DNA of 64,000 bases. It comes from an uncultured Celeribacter sp. (GTDB taxonomy: Bacteria; Pseudomonadota; Alphaproteobacteria; Rhodobacterales; Rhodobacteraceae). The stretch lies in assembly GCF_963676475.1 (NCBI RefSeq), contig NZ_OY781106.1, positions 1-64,000 of the forward strand. Reading direction: 5' to 3'. This document shows, one piece after another, positions 58,405 through 64,000 of the stretch. The position numbers and the translations under genes were made by a program. The notes under the pieces were generated by a model. It saw only the letters and a program-made list of their open reading frames with translations. It was not told where the DNA came from and did no database searches. Position 1 is the first letter of the stretch; the number at the start of each line of letters is the position of its first letter.

Positions 58405-58939
58405 TCATCCCACCTTCGCGCAGCGGGCGCACCGCGTTTGGTTGGGGTCAACGGAGGTGAAGTTCCGGCCACATTCGCAGGTCGCCATCTCCATCGCCGC
58501 AGAGGCCCCAGCCTTGAATGTTTCGACTGGATCGAGGCGAGGCTGCGCGATGGTTGGCAAGCTTACGTGTCCGGATGTCTTTTTTTTCAGTTGCCGCCCC
58601 TTGCGACTTCCTGTGCGCCCATGAGCCGCGCAAGCTGGTCCATGGGATGCCGATATCTTCCGCCACATCCTTGAGCTTTTCCCCGGCGGCCAGGCGGGCA
58701 AAAGCTGCTTCCATATCGACTTCGACAATCGTTTCGGCCTCATCCCCGACATTGGCCTCCGGCTCTACCTCGGGCTGCGCCACTTGACCTTCCTCTTGGA
58801 CGTCTTCTCCACCTTGGCTCGCCAAGAGCCACATGACCTTTTCGGCCATGGCCTTGTCCTGGAACGTACCGACCACCTCTGGGACGATCTGCGCCAATTC
58901 GAAAGCACCTTCGTCAGTCTTCCTGATGCGATATTCCAT
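58405..58939 (-). CDS. Hypothetical early protein with zinc-ribbon tail, split by an eight-A run
   Basis: MEYRIRKTDEGAFELAQIVP starts at 58939, and an HTH-like segment follows (FARLAAGEKLKDVAEDIGIP WTSLRGSWAHRKSQGAATEKK). At the A8 run (58580-58587) the zero frame goes into an unlikely arginine-rich tail. The frame reached by dropping one A reads TSGHVSLPTIAQPRLDPVET FKAGAS and CECGRNFTSVDPNQTRCARC, a zinc ribbon, and stops at 58405 next to the gemA start. Either transcriptional slippage or a sequence error of one A explains it. Confidence 0.55.
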
Positions 58940-59026
58940 TTTGATGTCCTCTCCGGCTGCTCATCAGGCCCGGACCACCACGTCCAGGCGACGGCCCGAC
59001 CGGACAAACCGGCCGGAGCGTTTCGC

Positions 59027-59296
59027 TTAGCTCTTGGATTTGAAGGGTTTGAACGCGAGGTTCCGGCTGGCCGGGATATCGACCGGATCACCCGTGCGGG
59101 GATTGCGACCCGTGCGTGCAGCGCGGTCGCGCATTTCGAACTTGCCGAAGCCTGCGATCGACACCTTGTCACCGGCATCGGCATGGGTGGTGATCTTGTC
59201 GAAGACAGCGTCGACGAGCTGTTTCGCGTTGACCTGTGCGAAGCCGAGGTCTTCGGCGACTTCTTTGATCAGGTCTGCTTTGCTGTAGTTTGCCAT
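59027..59296 (-). CDS. HU-family DNA-binding protein
   Basis: 89 residues: MANYSKADLIKEVAEDLGFA, KVSIAGFGKFEMRDRAARTG RNPRTGDPVDIPASRNLAFK. This is complete HU/IHF architecture with the GRNPRTG beta-arm tip. HU assists Mu transposition complexes and replication, and a phage-coded HU may replace the host one. It stands alone between early genes. Confidence 0.9.
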   Translation of the reverse strand: MANYSKADLIKEVAEDLGFAQVNAKQLVDAVFDKITTHADAGDKVSIAGFGKFEMRDRAARTGRNPRTGDPVDIPASRNLAFKPFKSKS

Positions 59297-59323
59297 GTTG
59301 GGTCTCCTTTGATGGCGTGGGGG

Positions 59324-59554
59324 TTAAGTGCGCTGCCCTTCCGGGCGGCAGTCGGTGACCTCATCAACGGCGATGTTGATGAAACGGCCGTCTTCGAATT
59401 CGGACGTCGGGCGCACCCAGATCGCGCCGTCCCAAAGGCTTTTGTAGATGGTCACGGGCGTCAGATCGTCTTCACGCTGCCCGTGAGCGATGACCGTGTA
59501 GAGGCCTCCGGAGGCAACGTGCTGCCAGATTTCGGATTGTTGGAAATGGGCCAT
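59324..59554 (-). CDS. DUF1653-like small protein
   Basis: 76 residues: IWQHVASGGLYTVIAHGQRE, LTPVTIYKSLWDGAIWVRPT SEFEDGRF. This is the SH3-like DUF1653 pattern in which xxHxxxG-YxVI is followed by VxYxxL-G--WVRP--EF. Role unknown. Start and stop of neighbours overlap by one base. Confidence 0.65.
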   Translation of the reverse strand: MAHFQQSEIWQHVASGGLYTVIAHGQREDDLTPVTIYKSLWDGAIWVRPTSEFEDGRFINIAVDEVTDCRPEGQRT

Positions 59555-59949
59555 TACGCACGACCTCCCACCGATCCGCAGAAGTCGCCCGAGTGGAGCG
59601 AAAACCCTTCGGGATCATCACCGGCAAGAGCGCGGATGCCATTCGCCATCACCCGATAGATCAAATTCAGGCTTACGGAGGGATCGGGGGACACCGAGAT
59701 CATGTTCATCACGACATTGGTGACGAACACGGCGGTCGCATGCCCCAAGTCTTGCGCGCCGCGCCCTTCATTGGCCATGCGCATGATCTCGATCTGAGCG
59801 GCAAGCTGCGTCTCAAAGAAACGGTCTTGCAGCTCGTACCCGAGGCGCTCCCGATCATTTTTGGCCTTGGCCATCACCGCCGGGAAAGATGCTTCATGCA
59901 TCTCACGCATTTTGCGCTCGTATTCGGTCAGATCAAAGTGGACATGCAT
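59554..59949 (-). CDS. Hypothetical early phage protein
   Basis: 131 residues from the Met at 59949 (MHVHFDLTEYERKMREMHEA). Helical, with AAQIEIMRMANEGRGAQDLG HATAVFVTNVVMNM. No known family. Part of a chain of tightly overlapping early genes. Confidence 0.6.
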   Translation of the reverse strand: MHVHFDLTEYERKMREMHEASFPAVMAKAKNDRERLGYELQDRFFETQLAAQIEIMRMANEGRGAQDLGHATAVFVTNVVMNMISVSPDPSVSLNLIYRVMANGIRALAGDDPEGFSLHSGDFCGSVGGRA

Positions 59950-60206
59950 CACACGCCCTCCTCTTCCATCCGCAGGTGCACCTGGTCGCAAAAGTGTTCA
60001 ACAGCAGCGAGTTTGGCCGCACCGTCTTCCGCCTCAGGGACGCCCGGTACGAGAAGCGTCTCGCCGTCATAGGTATGACGTGCGCAGACACCGACGACGA
60101 TGCGCAGTTTGCGCTCCTCGCCGGACCCGACACAGATCAAACCCGGAAGCTCTTCTTCAGGAGAAAACTTGATCTCCCCGGAGCGGTAGCAATGGGCATA
60201 CATCAC
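59949..60206 (-). CDS. Hypothetical early phage protein
   Basis: 85 residues: MMYAHCYRSGEIKFSPEEEL PGLICVGSGE, then VCARHTYDGETLLVPGVPEA. No family recognised. It overlaps the next gene by one base and the previous by four, so it is translated in series with them. Confidence 0.6.
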   Translation of the reverse strand: MMYAHCYRSGEIKFSPEEELPGLICVGSGEERKLRIVVGVCARHTYDGETLLVPGVPEAEDGAAKLAAVEHFCDQVHLRMEEEGV

Positions 60207-60436
60207 TGGCCTGCCTCCCCTTTGGCGGCAGAGGTCGCCGCTGCGTCGAGCTGCTTGAAGAACCCGAGCACCTGCTCCAGCGCATTGTCGCTGAACTCCG
60301 GCGCCAGTTGAGCCGGGTCCAGATAATCGACCACCGCAATCAGAACATTGGCGGCAAAGTCGAGATCATCGGCCATGGCTTGCGCGATGTCGCGGTCACT
60401 ACTCATTGAGGTCCAGATGTTTGTGGTGATGCTCAT
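60203..60436 (-). CDS. Hypothetical early phage protein
   Basis: 77 residues, acidic and helical: SDRDIAQAMADDLDFAANVL IAVVDYLDPAQLAPEFSDNA. No family recognised. Its start is three bases after the DUF3164 stop. Confidence 0.55.
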   Translation of the reverse strand: MSITTNIWTSMSSDRDIAQAMADDLDFAANVLIAVVDYLDPAQLAPEFSDNALEQVLGFFKQLDAAATSAAKGEAGQ

Positions 60437-60439
60437 GAC

Positions 60440-61099
60440 TCACGCCTTCGCCAGATCTATGGTGACCGTGGTCCAGTCGGCATCGAACCGGTCGCGCATG
60501 CCGAAACGGATGTATTCTTTCGAGCCGATCACCCGGATTGCATCCTGGAGGGCCTTCATGGCTTGCTGCCAGCGCTCGTCCTCGATGTCGAGTTTGAGCA
60601 GCATGAAGATTTCGCCGCGGTTGATCTGGCCTTCCTTGTCGGTATTGAAGGCGCGCGTCACGATGGCGCGGATCTCGGAGCGCGCATCCGATGCCCATTC
60701 ATTGAGGCACTCGTCGATCAGCGTCTTTGCCACCTGGAGCTCTGGCCCGAAGTCGATCAAGTCGTTGACGCGCAGCTCGATCTTCTTGCAACCATCGAAG
60801 GAGAAGTAGGTCTTGTTGCCCTTCTTGCCGCCGATCTTGACGCCATATTCCTGATCGAGCATCGCATCGAGTGCCGCGAGATCGGCATAGGTATGCATCT
60901 TGAACCGGCTGACCTGGTCGCTCAGCTCCTGGGCGTAATGCAGGATCTTATGCACCTGCTCGTCGATGAGCTTATCCTTCGCCTTGATCAGCTCGACAGG
61001 GAGCAATCCGCCTTTCGCATCGCGCATATGGGGCACGCCGCCCACGTCGATGGTGTTGTCGGGGATCGTCGGGGTGGTTTGGGGGGTATGGTCGTTCAT
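60440..61099 (-). CDS. DUF3164 family protein of Mu-like phages
   Basis: 219 residues from the Met at 61099 (MNDHTPQTTPTIPDNTIDVG). Family signs: KAKDKLIDEQVHKILHYAQE, KIGGKKGNKTYFSFDGCKKI ELRVNDLIDFGPELQ and DIEDERWQQAMKALQDAIRV IGSKEYIRF. DUF3164 is nearly always found in the early region of transposable phages. Its function is unknown. Confidence 0.8.
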   Translation of the reverse strand: MNDHTPQTTPTIPDNTIDVGGVPHMRDAKGGLLPVELIKAKDKLIDEQVHKILHYAQELSDQVSRFKMHTYADLAALDAMLDQEYGVKIGGKKGNKTYFSFDGCKKIELRVNDLIDFGPELQVAKTLIDECLNEWASDARSEIRAIVTRAFNTDKEGQINRGEIFMLLKLDIEDERWQQAMKALQDAIRVIGSKEYIRFGMRDRFDADWTTVTIDLAKA

Positions 61100-61467
61100 T
61101 TCTGAGGTTCCTTTGTCGGGTTGAATGGGCATTTGCGACAGGCAGACCAATGGGCCAGCTTGTCAGGATTTGAGGTACTCATGGGGAGGCGGGCATATTC
61201 CTGACAGGCCTCGTTCGAGAGGCCGGTGCGCAGGTGGGGACACATCACCTCATCGCGATAGAGCTTCAGTATCTTCGCGCCATGCTTGCGGGCGACGAGG
61301 TCGAGGCTTTGGGCCGGGTAAGTGCCTGCGAGCAGCATCGACACGGACGGGCGTGCCATCTCCACCTCGCGCGCAATCTGGGACACGCTCTTACCCGCCG
61401 CGCGCTCTGCCTTGAGTAAAGCAAGCCATTCCGGTTCTGGCAGATCGAGGTTCAGGCTCGGGAGCAT
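61096..61467 (-). CDS. Early protein with HTH and cysteine cluster
   Basis: 123 residues from the Met at 61467 (MLPSLNLDLPEPEWLALLKA), with GGGGAGGA upstream. An HTH-like part (AAGKSVSQIAREVEMARPSV SMLLAGTYPA) is followed by MCPHLRTGLSNEACQE and WSACRKCPFNPTKEP. The four cysteines suggest zinc binding. It probably binds DNA. No named family. Confidence 0.65.
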   Translation of the reverse strand: MLPSLNLDLPEPEWLALLKAERAAGKSVSQIAREVEMARPSVSMLLAGTYPAQSLDLVARKHGAKILKLYRDEVMCPHLRTGLSNEACQEYARLPMSTSNPDKLAHWSACRKCPFNPTKEPQK

Positions 61468-62045
61468 GGGACATCCTCCCCGAGATTGAAATCGTGCAGA
61501 CATTTCTGCTCGGCCCGAAAGACAGGTGCCAAAGGCCCCGTATTGCGACGCAGAATAAAGCGCTTGAACCCGTTGCTGCCAATAGCGGACCCGGCCTCCC
61601 GGCGCGGCAACTCTGCCACATAGCCCGCTGATTTAAGCTGAGCGATATAGCGACGGGCATTGCCATAGGCGTCCGTTCCATCCCCACTGTCGGCATCTGA
61701 GGTGACGTCGCCGATGGTAAAGCGGCGGCGGATACGCATGGACCGCCAGGCCCGTTCCCGAAACGTATTCCGGTGTCGCGGCACCGCACCCGTGGCCCCT
61801 TTCGGGCCGGACGTGATCACCTCGCCGTTGGCGGCAGCCGCAAGGCCGGTCTCAGTCAACAAGAAGCAGCCTTCGCCGGATTTCATGAGATAGTCACGGC
61901 GCAAAAGACGTAAGGCCCCATTCGTCACCTGACGGCGCGAGACGTCGAGACGCTCAGCCAGATCGCCGACTGTCAAGCATGCGCCGCCGCCGAGCTCATT
62001 CAGAATGGCCGTGGGAACCGCACCCGGTTTTGTCGTCTCCATCAT
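61452..62045 (-). CDS. Winged-helix protein of the early region
   Basis: 197 residues: AVPTAILNELGGGACLTVGD LAERLDVSRRQVTNGALRLL RRDYLMKSGEGCFLLTETGL is a MarR-like winged helix. The second half includes ARRYIAQLKSAGYVAELPRR, a further winged-helix-like unit. It overlaps MuB by four bases and the next gene by 16. Likely a regulator or DNA-binding accessory of early replication. Confidence 0.65.
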   Translation of the reverse strand: MMETTKPGAVPTAILNELGGGACLTVGDLAERLDVSRRQVTNGALRLLRRDYLMKSGEGCFLLTETGLAAAANGEVITSGPKGATGAVPRHRNTFRERAWRSMRIRRRFTIGDVTSDADSGDGTDAYGNARRYIAQLKSAGYVAELPRREAGSAIGSNGFKRFILRRNTGPLAPVFRAEQKCLHDFNLGEDVPCSRA

Positions 62046-62815
62046 TTTGCCTCCGGCACAATGATGTCTTTGCCACTGCTGCGCTCCGCCATGATGACCT
62101 GACCTGCCATATCGGCCAGAGACACGCCGCCCGCATCGAGATCGAGCCGACGACCGAAACGCTCGATGGATTTGATCGCGTCGAGAATTTCACGCGAAAA
62201 CCCTTTCGAGGCGCGCCAGACAAAATTGATGAGATCATCCGCGACCGGCACATCGCTCCGCCCCCGGATAAGGGCTGCCGTATCCCGCTCTGTCATCGGG
62301 CGAAACTCGACCTTATTCGGCGCACGGCTGTCAATTTGCGGATAGCGCCGCAGATCGTCCCGCAGCTTGCCCATGCCAACGAGGATGGTGGGCAGGAATT
62401 TGAGATCGGAAATCCCCCGAATGGCTTCCATGATCTCCGGGCGGCGCGAGATCATGTCACACTCATCGATGACAATGCCAAAGACCTTGTCGTCAAGGGC
62501 AGCACGGTCGGCACGGTCCTCCAGCTCCTGAAGGACACGGGCAAACCGGTCGCGACGCCCCCGGATCGAATGCGGATCGACCGAAAGTTCGGTGAGCAGA
62601 TCCTGAACGAACCAGCTGTAATCCCAGCCCTTCTGCGCCCGCAGATAGATACTGCCTGTCTGCGCCACCCAGCGGCTGAGCGTCGTGGTCTTCCCCAAGC
62701 CGGGCTTACCGTCCACAACGACGATACAGGCCTCTTCGGCACCGCGCTCATCAAGGGCTTTCAGAGACCCGATGAAACGGCGAAAATTGTCCGTCTCGAC
62801 AAAGGTGTTTTTCAT
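62042..62815 (-). CDS. MuB-like ATP-dependent target DNA activator
   Basis: 257 residues. AAA+ core: Walker A VVVDGKPGLGKTTTLSRWVA, Walker B VFGIVIDECDMI, sensor-like LPTILVGMGKLRDDLRRYPQ. The C-terminal domain has FVWRASKGFSREILDAIKSI. MuB coats DNA, keeps the transposase off its own genome and delivers targets. It lies 52 bases downstream of the transposase gene. Confidence 0.9.
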   Translation of the reverse strand: MKNTFVETDNFRRFIGSLKALDERGAEEACIVVVDGKPGLGKTTTLSRWVAQTGSIYLRAQKGWDYSWFVQDLLTELSVDPHSIRGRRDRFARVLQELEDRADRAALDDKVFGIVIDECDMISRRPEIMEAIRGISDLKFLPTILVGMGKLRDDLRRYPQIDSRAPNKVEFRPMTERDTAALIRGRSDVPVADDLINFVWRASKGFSREILDAIKSIERFGRRLDLDAGGVSLADMAGQVIMAERSSGKDIIVPEAK

Positions 62816-62867
62816 GTTATGCTCTCCTCATTGCTGAATTCACTCCTGAATTCCTGACATTTCTGGT

Positions 62868-64000
62868 TTAGGCCACGACACGGAGGAGGTTCCTAAGCGC
62901 CTCCGTGTCGATCCCTGACAATCGGAACAGCTCACGCGCAGTGGCGCTGTCCATGCACTCCCGCAAAACCTCGATCTGGCCTCGGGTAAGTTCTTCGGGG
63001 TTCTCAAGAGCCCAAGCGGCAAGCTCCTCGTCGCTCCCGAAGGTGCGGCGGCGCGGGGCGACCGACGTGTTGTCGACGGCCAACTGGATCGGGCTGAGAT
63101 CGACGGCCTCGATCGGCTCCGGCGTGACATCGAGGAACGACGCTTCGAGGCTCTCGCTCTGATCGACCAGGTAAGGCGCATTGCGCTCAGCCTCGACGCC
63201 CTCGATCTTGTCCTCAAGCCGCTTCTTGCGGGCGTTTGCGCGGGTCTCCAGCGCCTTCTCTTCATAGCTCAGCGGCACGTAGCGCTCGGCATTCGCCATG
63301 AAGCCCGCCACGCAGATGAGACGGCCCGGCTGCCCGGTCGAAACATCGAATTCCCGGACCCAGACCTTGTCGGCCTGATGGTAATCATAGCCGACCATGA
63401 CCTTCTGCGTGTGATACCGCTCCAGTTCCATGTCAAAATAGGTGTTTGTACCCCAGTCGACCTGCGCCCGGCGGACGACGCGGATCACGTAGGGTCGGAA
63501 CAGATCGTCGGCCTCATCGGCATCAACCGGCACCGGCTCAAATCCCTTCTGGGCGTGCGCTTCCCAGCAGTCGTTCGGCGACATATGGCGCAGGCGTCCG
63601 GTCTCAGGGTCCTCGAATTTCGGCAGGGAGAGATGCGGCTTCGCGTTGTATTCCTCGACCTTTTCCTCACAAAGGCGCACGAACTCGTCCCAGCTCGGCA
63701 AAGAACGCGAAAACCCGAACTCTTTCAGTTCCCGACGGGTCAGCTTGTGGATTTTGTCCCCGGCCTCTTTGTCCATATCCTGCCCCATGTAGGTCGGCAG
63801 GTCCTTCGCCAGTGGGTTCCAGACGTTACGGTTGATGATCTCGATCCGGCCCTTGGCCTGAGAACCGTAAGCCTCTGCGTGCATCTTGGTGATACCCAGA
63901 CGCCCCATGAGACCGCTGACATCTGCGTCCATCGCGTTGTTCTTGTAGCCGGGACCACGGTCCACATAGAAGATCGCCGGGATGCCATGGTTCACGCATG
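62868..64000 (-). CDS. MuA-like DDE transposase, N-terminal part beyond the window
   Basis: About 377 C-terminal residues. The core shows FYVDRGPGYKNNAMDADVSG (second catalytic Asp) and AYGSQAKGRIEIINRNVWNP (catalytic Glu). The beta-barrel domain has YVIRVVRRAQVDWGTNTYFD and the C-terminal tail, where MuB and ClpX contacts lie in Mu, includes LEDKIEGVEAERNAPYLVDQ. It joins the phage ends to target DNA in integration and replicative transposition. The first catalytic Asp and the end-binding domains lie outside. Confidence 0.92.
   Translation of the reverse strand, partial: CVNHGIPAIFYVDRGPGYKNNAMDADVSGLMGRLGITKMHAEAYGSQAKGRIEIINRNVWNPLAKDLPTYMGQDMDKEAGDKIHKLTRRELKEFGFSRSLPSWDEFVRLCEEKVEEYNAKPHLSLPKFEDPETGRLRHMSPNDCWEAHAQKGFEPVPVDADEADDLFRPYVIRVVRRAQVDWGTNTYFDMELERYHTQKVMVGYDYHQADKVWVREFDVSTGQPGRLICVAGFMANAERYVPLSYEEKALETRANARKKRLEDKIEGVEAERNAPYLVDQSESLEASFLDVTPEPIEAVDLSPIQLAVDNTSVAPRRRTFGSDEELAAWALENPEELTRGQIEVLRECMDSATARELFRLSGIDTEALRNLLRVVA

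Larger units (their letters stand above)
31772..64000 (-). mobile_element. Mu-like transposable siphophage prophage (right end at 31772; left end beyond the window)
   Basis: Gene order read on the minus strand from 64000: MuA, MuB, early genes, GemA, Mor, lysis, terminase, portal, MuF, morphogenesis, protease, capsid, then a lambda-like long-tail set. This is the combination seen in transposable siphophages such as B3/D3112-type phages and Rhodobacter RcapMu. The right end starts with TG at 31772 directly after an interrupted integrase frame. At least 32.2 kb are present; the repressor region and the start of MuA are outside. Almost all structural genes look intact. Confidence 0.9.

Overview
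The window looks like an accessory region of a marine-type alphaproteobacterium of the order Rhodobacterales (Roseobacter group). This rests on the roughly 60% GC background, the style of the hydroxyproline-catabolism, AraC/LysE and FecCD-type ABC genes, the Rhodobacterales-type IS3 and IS5 transposases, and a Mu-like siphophage of the kind known from Rhodobacter. No species can be named from sequence alone. No tRNA, rRNA or CRISPR array was seen.

Left part (1-13.7 kb): a broken PD-(D/E)XK toxin tip with a putative immunity gene is cut by an IS3-family element (466-2126). The remains of a LysE exporter, a DUF2000 gene, an AraC regulator, a FecB/FecC/FecE-type metal-siderophore ABC operon and an EamA transporter follow, bounded on the far side by an inverted remnant of the same IS (8885-9264). 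Next come a GNAT gene, a lipoprotein and a truncated HExxH protein. Two further IS3-family elements follow, one with intact ORFs and one decayed.

Middle (13.7-31.8 kb): scraps of an island NTPase and an amino-acid ABC ATPase, then a decayed L-hydroxyproline/proline-derivative catabolic cluster. Its Ldh2 reductase, FAD dehydrogenase and two regulators look intact, while the DapA-like deaminase, the epimerase and the aldehyde dehydrogenase are deletion remnants. A low-GC polysaccharide pyruvyl transferase gene, a tandem pair of IS5-family elements and a third IS5-type remnant lead to a low-GC operon (23.6-27.4 kb). That operon encodes a small secreted Cys/Gly-rich protein, an unknown protein, and a MacA/MacB-type exporter. 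An AAA ATPase, a type III restriction mod remnant, a decapitated XRE repressor, a second copy of the IS3 element and a tyrosine-integrase fragment follow.

Right part (31.77 kb to the window end): one Mu-like transposable prophage in reverse orientation, inserted in the integrase fragment. From right to left it carries MuA (cut by the window edge), MuB, small early genes, HU, GemA, a Mor/C-type activator, lysis genes, a Mu-type head module (terminase, portal, MuF, protease, capsid) and a lambda-like long-tail module (G/GT with a -1 slippery site, tape measure, L/M/K-like proteins, J-like tip and an SGNH-domain fibre). An opposite-strand cargo gene sits inside the tail module.

The most interesting signals are: (i) a family of short hairpin inserts sharing a 15-base core, found at different places in three IS3-type elements; (ii) the Cys/Gly-rich secreted protein with its own MacAB-like exporter; (iii) homopolymer or slippery-site frameshift candidates in the phage, including a nine-A run that could fuse portal to MuF; and (iv) a duplicated terminator-leader block ahead of two phage transcription units.
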